DNA of 9,867 nucleotides from Treponema sp. (lineage in GTDB: Bacteria > Spirochaetota > Spirochaetia > Treponematales > Treponemataceae): NCBI GenBank assembly GCA_018385415.1, contig JAHAZA010000075.1, positions 1 through 9,867 of the forward strand, given 5' to 3'. A model generated the notes under the pieces. The model made no database searches and had not been told where the DNA came from. It saw only the letters and a list, made by a program, of their open reading frames with translations. Shown here piece by piece: positions 1 through 7,063 of this stretch. Positions within the stretch are counted from its first letter, which is position 1. Each line of letters opens with the position of its first letter. The translations under genes were made by a program, and so were the position numbers.

Positions 1-1
1 G

Positions 2-3000
2 GAAAACAGAAAAGTTCGCACCTGGACAAAAACATTTAATATTTTTACTGACTTTGGAATTGATGGAACAGAAAAATTAACAAATCAGCGTTTTATCATT
101 CTCGCACAGGATATAGGTAACTCTGGAAACATAGAGGCTTATACACTTCAGGGTGATATTGAACCTCCTGTTCTTACAATTGATAAAATTTATCTTAATA
201 ACGATTCAACAAATTATACTCTCAAGGATGAACCTATCGAGTTACCAAAGCCATTTACTCGTGATGATAAATTACAAATTACAGATAAGATAAAATTGTC
301 TGGTACTTGGAAAGATAATTCTACAGACATATGGAGTGAGAAATCAAAACACGGAAAGCTTGTTATAAAAATTGCTGACCGTACTTTGATTCCTGAAGCA
401 GAATATAATACCAAGTCTGAAGTTGAAAAAGCTGGCTTTATTAATGCAACTATTACAGTTAATAATAAAGAAGGTACATGGGAGACCAATTATTTTACTC
501 CTGTAGATTCATCAGTATCTGTAATTTCTGCAAGTATTAATGACTGGGCAGGTAATATTGCAAGTATAAGCAGAAGCTACTATGTAAACAGCAGTACACC
601 GGTTCTTTCTCGTATAGGAGCTGAAACTGCTGACGGTTCATATAATGAAGGAAAAGAAATTCTTATTACAATGGAATTTAATAAAGCTGTAAAACTTGAA
701 GGTGGAACTCCAACTTTAATTTTGAATGTAACAGATGAAAACGGTGTTAATCGTAAAGCAATATATGTTGAATCTTCAAATGGAACATCTAAACATATAT
801 TTAAATATAAAGTATACTCTAACGAGAATGTTGAAAAGCTTAATGTAATCGGTATTGAAAAAGATGGAATAAAATGGCACGACGATGCTCCTGCCTATAT
901 TGAAAATCTTACAGTTCCGGTAACAGGAGGACTTTCTCTTGGAGGAGGTCGCTCCATTGTAATTGATACAAAACCACCAGCTCTTAATAGCTTGACAGCA
1001 ATCAGTGGAGCCGGATGGAATAATGCAGGTAAGTCAATTTTCATACAGGCTACATTCAGTGAAGATATTGCAATTACTCCAGAAGACTTAAAAGATCTTA
1101 AGTTAAAATTTAATAACGGAGCTGTGACTGATACTGCAACTAAGACTGGACCTAGAACTGTTCTTTTTAAGTATGTTGTAAAATCAACAGACAAGGATAC
1201 AGATAAACTTCAAATTGTTTCTGTTCAGTCTTCAGGTTATAACATTACAGATATTGCAGGTAATAAATTAACTACAATTACTACACTGCCAAATAATTTA
1301 CCTGTTTCTGGTTCTGATGTTATTAAAATTGATGTTAATAAACCATCTGTACCAACTATAAAGGATTTGCCTCAAGTAACAGGTTCAAATACTGTGTATG
1401 CCGATGAGTTTACATTTACAATTGATTTTAATGAAGCAGGTGCTGTAGAAAAGAAATATACTCTTGATGGTTCTACCTGGCTTGATTATAAAGGTGAAGT
1501 AACAGTTTCTCAGAACGGAACTTACAATATCGGAGCTTATCAGGTTGATGCAGCAGGAAATAAATCTGATACTTCAGTTTTGGTAACACGAAAGCTTAAT
1601 AAGAATAAATTTATTTCTTATATTACAGCAGAAGAATCAGACGGAATTTATACAACCGGGGATAAAATAATTATTAAACTTATCTGTAACGAACCGTTTA
1701 CAGTTGATACAACAAAAACTGGTGGAGTAAGTAATGCTTATTTAACATTGAATACTTCTCCAGAACAAAAAGCATATTATCTTAGTGGATCTGGTACTAC
1801 CGAATTAAAATTTGAGTATACAATCCAGGAAGGTGATAGATGTGATGTTGCAAATGGATTGACTGTAAAAGATTTTTTCTCTTCGGTTAAAACTGATACA
1901 AATGCAGGACATATAGACTGGAATACGGATGTTACATCCCGTTGTGAATTACCAGATAATAATAATCTTGCAAATAACAGAACTATCAAAGTAATTACAG
2001 GAGCTCCTGTAATTACAGGAATAACTGTTGATCAGACAGGAACAAATCCTGTAATGAAAATCAAGTTCTCAAATCCTGTATCAAAGAAGGCTGGTAAGTA
2101 CATCAAGATCTCTCAGACTTACAGTAAAACTGCAAGTGGGTCTGAAATAGTTCTTTATAATGCACCTGCTGTATTAACAAAGGCGCAATACAATAACTTT
2201 AAGGCTGTATCAAATATGGTTGACACATACTACGAAAAAGGTGTTAACGGATTAAAGGCTGATGATGTTACTCCAGATTTAAGCGAAAAGTATGTCCTTA
2301 AATTTAATTATGACGGAACTACTAACGCTGTACGCCAGTTCTTTAGGGATACAGTTATTGATGCGGCAAATAACGGAACTATGCTTGATGTAAATATTCC
2401 AATTGCATCAAGTAAGGTTGTAATTAATTCATCTGATAAAACAGAAATGCTTGTAACACTTTCTGATGCATACAAGCTTCCTGTTAAGGGTGCTGAGTAC
2501 ACAATTACTGTTCCTGCTGATATTGCAGTTGATAATCAGGGCCATGTAAACCCTTCTGCTTCGGGAAAAGACTATTCTTACCAGCAGACATTTACATTAA
2601 ACGGATGTGAAAAGCCTTCAATCCGTGTTGATAAGTCTGAATGTACAATCAATAACAAAACAGCAAAACAGCCACTCAAAGCTCAGGTAAAGATAGACTG
2701 CCAGACACCGGGAAAAACAATTAAATATTCTATTTCTACTGTTGAAACAGAAACTAAAAACATTGATAGTACCTCATTACCAAGGGATAAGACTACTGCT
2801 GTTGAACCAAATGCAGCTAAGGCTCCAGTAATAACTTCTGGAGAATATAGTTCTAGTACTCCGCTTTATATTGGAAATGATAACAATAAGAGCAGCGGTT
2901 ATAAAATTACCATTGATGCAAATCCTGATGGTACAGATGTACACGCCAAAGAAATTGCATACCGCTCTGTAGTTAGATTAAAGGCAGGAGCGCCTAGTGC

Positions 3001-3460
3001 AAGTGGTGACGCTAATGGTTACAAAGAAGCAGACAATATGAATAAGGTTTATATTCGTGGTGGAGATTCGGAAAGTGGTAACTCTACTACACTTGGCTTC
3101 CCATTGTCATGGAACTCCGGTGATTATGGAAAAACAAAGATGATGACCCAGGATGGTGACTACTGGTATTATGTAAGCTGGAATGTTTCTGTAAACCTTT
3201 ATTATGGTTTCTTGAGAGGAAATACAGGTTTGAATGATGCTGATACTATGGCAAACGGTCCGTTAAACTGGTGCTGGGCATCCTGCAGCTGGGTAGGTAG
3301 AAAGCATTTGTATTACCTGAGACAGGGTACAAGCTTTACAATGGTTCCTGCAGATGTTTATGGTACTGGAGGTTATGGATATCAGCTGAAACATGCAGAA
3401 TATCGGCCACAGGCAACACAGAAAGATGGTTATGGAGTTCTTGTAAATTCTATTAACTAA
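2..3460 (+). CDS. Giant Ig-like-repeat surface/exported protein, 3' part (5' end outside window)
   Basis: The frame is open from base 2 with no stop and no convincing start or ribosome-binding site, so this is the last 1152 residues of a longer gene. Three diverged copies of one Ig-like domain are visible, at about 602-970, 971-1345 and 1606-2000. Copies 1 and 3 share the pattern DG.Y..G..I.I....N....V, a TLxLN strand, and an F.Y.V/I strand; the second is more diverged and ends with a DIAGN turn. Between copies 2 and 3 (about 1346-1605) lies a different Ig-like unit with YTLDGSTW and DAAGNKSD. A segment at about 2605-3000 resembles the chitobiase/beta-hexosaminidase C-terminal fold (KxxKYSIS, STPLYI, then a strand rich in basic residues). 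The final 139 residues (3041-3457) are rich in Trp and Tyr, contain a C-x3-C pair, and match no family I can name. Such modular proteins are usually exported adhesins or glycan-contacting proteins; function here is inferred. There is no transmembrane segment or anchor at the C-terminus. Confidence 0.85.
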   Translation, partial: ENRKVRTWTKTFNIFTDFGIDGTEKLTNQRFIILAQDIGNSGNIEAYTLQGDIEPPVLTIDKIYLNNDSTNYTLKDEPIELPKPFTRDDKLQITDKIKLSGTWKDNSTDIWSEKSKHGKLVIKIADRTLIPEAEYNTKSEVEKAGFINATITVNNKEGTWETNYFTPVDSSVSVISASINDWAGNIASISRSYYVNSSTPVLSRIGAETADGSYNEGKEILITMEFNKAVKLEGGTPTLILNVTDENGVNRKAIYVESSNGTSKHIFKYKVYSNENVEKLNVIGIEKDGIKWHDDAPAYIENLTVPVTGGLSLGGGRSIVIDTKPPALNSLTAISGAGWNNAGKSIFIQATFSEDIAITPEDLKDLKLKFNNGAVTDTATKTGPRTVLFKYVVKSTDKDTDKLQIVSVQSSGYNITDIAGNKLTTITTLPNNLPVSGSDVIKIDVNKPSVPTIKDLPQVTGSNTVYADEFTFTIDFNEAGAVEKKYTLDGSTWLDYKGEVTVSQNGTYNIGAYQVDAAGNKSDTSVLVTRKLNKNKFISYITAEESDGIYTTGDKIIIKLICNEPFTVDTTKTGGVSNAYLTLNTSPEQKAYYLSGSGTTELKFEYTIQEGDRCDVANGLTVKDFFSSVKTDTNAGHIDWNTDVTSRCELPDNNNLANNRTIKVITGAPVITGITVDQTGTNPVMKIKFSNPVSKKAGKYIKISQTYSKTASGSEIVLYNAPAVLTKAQYNNFKAVSNMVDTYYEKGVNGLKADDVTPDLSEKYVLKFNYDGTTNAVRQFFRDTVIDAANNGTMLDVNIPIASSKVVINSSDKTEMLVTLSDAYKLPVKGAEYTITVPADIAVDNQGHVNPSASGKDYSYQQTFTLNGCEKPSIRVDKSECTINNKTAKQPLKAQVKIDCQTPGKTIKYSISTVETETKNIDSTSLPRDKTTAVEPNAAKAPVITSGEYSSSTPLYIGNDNNKSSGYKITIDANPDGTDVHAKEIAYRSVVRLKAGAPSASGDANGYKEADNMNKVYIRGGDSESGNSTTLGFPLSWNSGDYGKTKMMTQDGDYWYYVSWNVSVNLYYGFLRGNTGLNDADTMANGPLNWCWASCSWVGRKHLYYLRQGTSFTMVPADVYGTGGYGYQLKHAEYRPQATQKDGYGVLVNSIN

Positions 3461-3480
3461 TTATTAAAGTATATAATGAT

Positions 3481-3524
3481 AAAAAATCCCGATGTCGGAA
3501 AATTTCTGACATCGGGATTTTTTT
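3481..3524. terminator. Strong, probably bidirectional intrinsic terminator
   Basis: A 16-base perfect inverted repeat (3481-3496 with 3507-3522) extends inward by about three pairs including one G-T, leaving a loop of about 4 bases. The GC-rich core is TCCCGATGTC. A run of seven Ts (3518-3524) follows on the plus strand and six As (3481-3486) precede it, so it can also act on minus-strand transcripts. It lies 20 bases after the stop of the giant surface-protein gene and between two convergent genes. Confidence 0.93.
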
Positions 3525-3560
3525 ATAGGAAATTTCATTACATAAATTGTCAATATATAC

Positions 3561-3587
3561 AAAAATAGCCACCGGAAAACCAGTGGC
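3561..3587 (-). terminator. Intrinsic terminator of the CBM48 gene
   Basis: Read on the minus strand, GCCACTGG - TTTT - CCGGTGGC forms an 8-bp stem (3587-3580 with 3575-3568) with one U-G wobble, followed by TATTTTT (3567-3561). On the plus strand that wobble becomes a C-A mismatch, so the hairpin favours minus-strand RNA. It begins 24 bases past the stop of the minus-strand CBM48 gene. Confidence 0.8.
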
Positions 3588-3610
3588 CGATTTTGTAAAT
3601 TCACATTTAA

Positions 3611-3925
3611 CTATTTTGCTGTAATAACAACAGAGTTTTCAGCATTTGAGTATGGTGCTGGAATGTATTTGTCTGCGTTCCAGTCGTTTTCCCATTTGTG
3701 GCCGTCTATAAGATAACGGAACTGATATTCACGATCAGCATCTAATGTGAGTTTTACAGAGAATGAACCGTCTTTTGCCTGTTTCAAAGGTGTTTCTGTA
3801 CTTGACCAGCTGTTAAAGTCACCGGCAATGTTGATTGTTTTGGCATCTCCTGCAGCTTCTTTTGAAACTGTGAATGTTACTGTACACTTTTTTTTATCTT
3901 TTGAAAAAGTTTTTTTCAAAGCCAT
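3611..3925 (-). CDS. Stand-alone CBM48 / isoamylase early-set-like glycogen-binding protein
   Basis: This 104-residue protein is essentially one carbohydrate-binding module of the CBM48 family, the domain found at the front of branching and debranching enzymes and in the AMPK beta subunit. After a Lys-rich N-terminus (residues 4-13), the core reads INIAGDFNSW (31-40), a PLKQAKDGSF turn (46-55), YQFRYLIDG (67-75) and a C-terminal strand ENSVVITAK (96-104). By family alignment, W40, R70, W78 and N97 fall near the alpha-glucan-contacting positions of AMPK beta. There is no signal peptide, so it should be cytoplasmic. The ATG has AAGGAG 8 bases upstream (complement of 3935-3940). No catalytic domain is attached and no glycogen enzyme lies nearby, so its partner is unknown. 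It is transcribed divergently from metK. Binding of glycogen or starch is a family-level expectation; any regulatory or scaffolding role is inference. Confidence 0.88.
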   Translation of the reverse strand: MALKKTFSKDKKKCTVTFTVSKEAAGDAKTINIAGDFNSWSSTETPLKQAKDGSFSVKLTLDADREYQFRYLIDGHKWENDWNADKYIPAPYSNAENSVVITAK

Positions 3926-3971
3926 AATAAACGTCTCCTTGTTAAAGAATGTAGGTAAGTAAGATTAAATA

Positions 3972-3999
3972 AAGCAATAGCCCTTGTAAAAGATTGCTT
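3972..3999. promoter_or_regulatory. Operator-like inverted repeat between the CBM48 gene and metK
   Basis: AAGCAAT (3972-3978) and ATTGCTT (3993-3999) form a perfect 7-bp inverted repeat separated by 14 bases. The half-site centres are 21 bp apart, two helical turns, as expected for a dimeric DNA-binding protein. The right arm overlaps the best -35-like position (TTGCTT, 3994-3999) ahead of metK. No regulator gene is in the window. The repeat could also be chance in AT-rich DNA. Confidence 0.3.
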
Positions 4000-4020
4000 A
4001 AAAGTTAAGTTTAATATACT
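3994..4020 (+). promoter_or_regulatory. metK: Possible metK promoter
   Basis: TATACT (4015-4020) matches the -10 consensus at five of six positions. The nearest -35-like hexamer, TTGCTT (3994-3999), is weak and sits at a short 15-bp spacing. Initiation from it would begin near 4027, just ahead of the first leader hairpin, giving a leader of about 110 bases. The -10 is reasonable and the -35 is poor, so this is tentative. Confidence 0.35.
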
Positions 4021-4031
4021 ATAAATTCAAT

Positions 4032-4116
4032 GTAAAAACAAGATACTTGGTATTTTGTTTTTACCTAAACTATCTGCCTGGCAGGTAGTAATTTACATAG
4101 CGATTTTACTGTCGCT
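4032..4116 (+). promoter_or_regulatory. metK: Structured 5' leader of metK: three consecutive hairpins
   Basis: Hairpin A pairs 4032-4046 with 4050-4064 (15 bp, one G-U, loop TTG). Hairpin B pairs 4069-4076 with 4082-4089 (8 bp, one U-G, loop CCTGG). Hairpin C pairs 4099-4104 with 4111-4116 (6 bp, one U-G, loop TTTACT). The metK ribosome-binding site AAAGAGG (4123-4129) follows 6 bases later. In all three stems the single wobble is a permitted G-U on the plus-strand RNA but an A-C mismatch on the minus strand, which favours function in the metK transcript. None of the stems ends in a clean U-run, so an attenuator is not evident. I do not see the conserved core of the SAM-I riboswitch. A metabolite- or protein-sensing role is inference. 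Confidence 0.5.
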
Positions 4117-4137
4117 TAATACAAAGAGGCCATTTAT

Positions 4138-5310
4138 ATGGACAACAAAAACTATTTATTCACTTCTGAATCAGTAAGTGAAGGTCACCCAGACAAAGTA
4201 TGTGACCAGATTTCAGATGCAGTTTTGGATGCATGTCTTGCAAAGGATCCTGAAAGCCATGTAGCTTGTGAATGCTTTACTTCAACAGGATTTGTTCTTG
4301 TCGGCGGAGAAATCACGACTAATTTTAAAGAACTCAACGTACAGGACATTGCCCGTAATGTAGCAAAAAATATCGGCTACACAGATGCAGATTACGGACT
4401 TGATTATAAGTCGATGGCTGTTTTCAATGCAATTCATACACAGTCACCTGACATTAACCAGGGTGTAGTAGGGAAAGGTCTTAAAAAATTCAAAGGTAAA
4501 CAGGGGGCTGGAGATCAGGGAATGATGTTCGGTTTTGCCTGCAATGAAACTAAAGAATTGATGCCTGCTCCAGTAATGTACAGCCACAAGCTTCTTCGTG
4601 AAGCTGCAAAGCTTCGTAAGACTGGAGCTATTGCATGGATGCGTCCAGACTCAAAGAGCCAGGTTACAATCGAATATGATGAACACAAACCAGTTAGAAT
4701 CGACACTGTTGTAATCAGCCACCAGCACAATCCTAATGTAACTCACGACCAGATCGAATCTGACCTTATTGAAAAAGTAATTAAGCCTGTTCTTGAACCA
4801 ACAGGACTTCTTGATGCTAAGACAAAATACTTTATCAATCCAACTGGAAACTTTGTAGTTGGTGGACCACATGGAGACTCTGGTCTTACAGGCCGTAAAA
4901 TCATTGTAGATACTTATGGTGGAATGGGACGCCACGGTGGCGGAGCATTCTCTGGTAAAGACCCTTCTAAGGTAGACCGTTCAGCAGCTTACATGGCACG
5001 CTACATTGCAAAAAACATTGTTGCAGCAAAACTTGCAGAACGCTGTGAAGTTCAGCTTGCTTATGCTATCGGTGTACCATTCCCTGTTTCAATTATGGTT
5101 GATACATTTGGTACTGGTAAAGTTCCTGAATACGTATTGAACAAGGCAGTTTCAAAGGTATTTGACTGTAGCCCTGCTGGTATTATTTCTACTTTGGACC
5201 TTAAGAAACCTATTTATGCAAAAACAGCAGCTTATGGTCATTTTGGACGTAAAGAATTCTCTTGGGAAAAAACTGACAAAGTTCAGGATCTCTTGAAGGA
5301 AATAAAATAA
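4138..5310 (+). CDS. metK: S-adenosylmethionine synthetase (methionine adenosyltransferase)
   Basis: MetK makes S-adenosylmethionine from methionine and ATP, releasing phosphate and pyrophosphate, as a cytoplasmic homotetramer needing Mg2+ and K+. The 390-residue length is normal for the family (about 380-400). Visible signatures are the N-terminal GHPDK (16-20) with the catalytic His and metal-binding Asp, the GAGDQGMMFG box (123-132), GGPHGDSGLTGRK (242-254) and the glycine-rich loop GGGAFSGKDPSKVDRS (267-282) that handles the triphosphate. No key residue appears to be missing. The ATG is preceded by AAAGAGG (4123-4129) at 8-base spacing. It is the first gene of a five-gene plus-strand run and is preceded by an unusual structured leader, so expression is probably controlled in the 5' untranslated region. 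The next gene, nth, begins 62 bases after the stop. Confidence 0.98.
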   Translation: MDNKNYLFTSESVSEGHPDKVCDQISDAVLDACLAKDPESHVACECFTSTGFVLVGGEITTNFKELNVQDIARNVAKNIGYTDADYGLDYKSMAVFNAIHTQSPDINQGVVGKGLKKFKGKQGAGDQGMMFGFACNETKELMPAPVMYSHKLLREAAKLRKTGAIAWMRPDSKSQVTIEYDEHKPVRIDTVVISHQHNPNVTHDQIESDLIEKVIKPVLEPTGLLDAKTKYFINPTGNFVVGGPHGDSGLTGRKIIVDTYGGMGRHGGGAFSGKDPSKVDRSAAYMARYIAKNIVAAKLAERCEVQLAYAIGVPFPVSIMVDTFGTGKVPEYVLNKAVSKVFDCSPAGIISTLDLKKPIYAKTAAYGHFGRKEFSWEKTDKVQDLLKEIK

Positions 5311-5364
5311 TTCGTGCCAGGACGATAAGCGTTGTGCTGCTTTTATTGAGCAGCATGCACGGAG
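5311..5364 (+). promoter_or_regulatory. nth: RNA structure sequestering the nth ribosome-binding site
   Basis: The bases directly after the metK stop, TTCGTGC (5311-5317), pair with GCACGGA (5357-5363), a 7-bp stem with one U-G. That stem contains most of the nth Shine-Dalgarno GGAG (5361-5364). An inner 6-bp hairpin, TGCTGC (5335-5340) with GCAGCA (5350-5355), stacks beside it, separated on the right by a single T. A ribosome terminating at the metK stop would melt the outer stem, so translational coupling of nth to metK is a natural reading. This comes from hand-folding only. Confidence 0.42.
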
Positions 5365-5372
5365 ATATAAAA

Positions 5373-6014
5373 ATGACACTTTTATCAGATAAAGAAATCG
5401 TTACGGTTTTTGAAAGATTCCGCAAAAATAATCCGGAACCTAAATCAGAGCTTGAGTATAAAGATGAATATACACTGCTTGTTGCTGTTGTTCTTAGTGC
5501 TCAGGCTACTGATAAAAGTGTAAATAAAGCCACCTGTGAATTGTTTAAAGTAGCCGACACTCCAGAAAAGATGGTGGAGCTTGGGGAGAAAAGACTGGTT
5601 GAATATATTCGTTCAATCGGTCTTTACAAAAATAAGGCACATAATGTAATTGAGCTGAGTAAGATGCTGATCGAAAAGTTTAATTCAAAAGTTCCTTCAA
5701 CTCGTGAAGAACTTGAAATGCTTCCAGGAGTTGGAAGAAAAACTGCAAATGTTGTTCTTAATGTTGTGTTTAATCAGCCAACAATGCCTGTTGATACACA
5801 TCTTCTTCGAATCAGTCCTAAGATTGGACTAGGAGAAGGAACAACACCAATCGAAATTGAAAAAAGTCTAACAATGCGAATTCCTCACAAATATATGATG
5901 CATGCTCACCATTGGCTTATATTGCATGGCAGGTATGTCTGTACTGCAAGAAATCCAAAATGCGAAGAATGTATCATAAGTGATTTGTGCAAGCATAATG
6001 AGAATAATGATTAA
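5373..6014 (+). CDS. nth: Endonuclease III (DNA glycosylase/AP lyase)
   Basis: Endonuclease III excises oxidised pyrimidines from DNA and cleaves the abasic site by beta-elimination in base-excision repair. From the ATG at 5373 the protein has 213 residues, close to the 211 of E. coli Nth. It shows LLVAVVLSAQATD (35-47), the helix-hairpin-helix LPGVGRKTANVVLN (117-130) with the catalytic Lys at 123, and VDTH (140-143) with the catalytic Asp at 141. The C-terminal 4Fe-4S ligands are C190, C197, C200 and C206, in the exact C-x6-C-x2-C-x5-C spacing. The frame continues upstream to a GTG at 5334 and an ATG at 5355. I chose 5373 because GGAG (5361-5364) lies 8 bases before it and family alignment starts there. 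It is second in the metK-led run, and its ribosome-binding site appears to be paired in RNA. All active-site residues are present, so it should be functional. Confidence 0.97.
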   Translation: MTLLSDKEIVTVFERFRKNNPEPKSELEYKDEYTLLVAVVLSAQATDKSVNKATCELFKVADTPEKMVELGEKRLVEYIRSIGLYKNKAHNVIELSKMLIEKFNSKVPSTREELEMLPGVGRKTANVVLNVVFNQPTMPVDTHLLRISPKIGLGEGTTPIEIEKSLTMRIPHKYMMHAHHWLILHGRYVCTARNPKCEECIISDLCKHNENND

Positions 6015-6043
6015 ACTTATCTTAATTAACCAGAGGAACTAAA

Positions 6044-7045
6044 ATGGAAGAAGAAGTTGTTAATGCAAGTGAAGAAGCTGTAATGATGGCTTCGACTACT
6101 GCACCAGGACAGCAGCTTGGTGAAGCTGTAACATCTGTAACACAGAATGCCAGTACTTTTTTTCATTGGATCAAAACTTTTATTACATGGGAAAATTTAT
6201 TTAAAGTAGTTGGAATAGTAGTATTCGTTCTTCTGCTATTTTTAGTTTATAAAATTGCAGTTCGTGCTATTAAGAAAATTCCACCTGAAAAACTTTCAAC
6301 TCATAAGTCAGTAATGCTGGTTCGCGGAATTCGTTATCTGTATTATTTTGTAGTGATAATGTATGTTTTAGGTGCCTTTGGTGTTAAAATTTCTGCAATC
6401 TGGGGTGCAGCTGGAGTTGCCGGTGTTGCTCTTGCCTTTGCGGCTCAAACTTCTGTAAGTAATATTATTAGTGGGATATTTATTGTTGCTGAAAAGACAA
6501 TGAAGACTGGCGACTTGATTACTGTAGGAAATGAAACTGGTATTGTAGATGTTATAGGTCTTCTTTCTGTTCAGATTCACACACTTGATAATCAGCTTAT
6601 AAGAATTCCTAACAGTACAATTATCAATTCAAATATGATCAATACATCGTATTTTCCAAAAAGAAGATTATGTATTGGTGTATCTGTAAGTTATGATACA
6701 GATATGGAATATGCTCTTGAAACTTTGAAGAAAGTTCCAGCACTCTGTAAGTCAGTTATTAAAGATCCAGAGCCAGCTGTATGGTTTGATAAATTTGGTG
6801 AAAGTGGAATTAACTTAACTCTTGCTGTTTGGTTTAAAAGTGAAGACTTCCTTAAGGCAAAAAATGAAGTATTCATTGCAATCAAAAAAGTATTTGATGA
6901 AGCAAAGATTGAAATTCCTTATAACAAGCTGGATGTGGAATTTTTAGGAACAGATGCAGGTGATATGAATATTTCTGCTGTAAATACAGTAAAAAAATTA
7001 CCTGTAAAAAAATCACCAGCAAAGAAATCAGTTTCAAAAAAGTAG
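6044..7045 (+). CDS. mscS: Small-conductance mechanosensitive channel, MscS family
   Basis: MscS channels are homoheptamers in the inner membrane that open under membrane tension and release solutes during hypo-osmotic shock. This 333-residue protein has the three-helix plan: TM1 at about 52-73, TM2 at about 95-114, and the Gly/Ala-rich pore helix TM3 at about 118-150 (GAAGVAGVALAFAAQTSVSN). The beta domain follows, with GDLITVGNETGIVDVIGLLS (156-175) and IRIPNSTIINSNMIN (186-200). The alpha/beta C-terminal vestibule extends to about 305. Two features are unusual: about 50 N-terminal residues rich in Glu, Ala and Thr before TM1, and a final 20-residue Lys/Ser/Pro tail with SPAKK-type motifs. 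The ATG has AGAGGA (6032-6037) 6 bases upstream. It lies 29 bases past the nth stop region and the stop is tandem, TAG then TGA. Membership of the family is certain; specific gating properties are not readable. Confidence 0.95.
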   Translation: MEEEVVNASEEAVMMASTTAPGQQLGEAVTSVTQNASTFFHWIKTFITWENLFKVVGIVVFVLLLFLVYKIAVRAIKKIPPEKLSTHKSVMLVRGIRYLYYFVVIMYVLGAFGVKISAIWGAAGVAGVALAFAAQTSVSNIISGIFIVAEKTMKTGDLITVGNETGIVDVIGLLSVQIHTLDNQLIRIPNSTIINSNMINTSYFPKRRLCIGVSVSYDTDMEYALETLKKVPALCKSVIKDPEPAVWFDKFGESGINLTLAVWFKSEDFLKAKNEVFIAIKKVFDEAKIEIPYNKLDVEFLGTDAGDMNISAVNTVKKLPVKKSPAKKSVSKK

Positions 7046-7063
7046 TGAGTAAGATTTTACAAT

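Noticed and set aside
3472..3477. TATAAT directly before the terminator at 3481
   Set aside because: No -35-like element upstream, and any transcript would start inside the terminator stem.
3899..3921. 9-bp A/T inverted repeat within the first codons of the CBM48 gene
   Set aside because: It consists almost only of A-T pairs and arises from Lys and Phe codons; stability would be low.
5334..5372. Upstream GTG (5334) and ATG (5355) as starts for nth
   Set aside because: Neither has a well-placed ribosome-binding site, and the extra residues have no counterpart in Nth proteins; the ATG at 5373 has GGAG at 8 bases.
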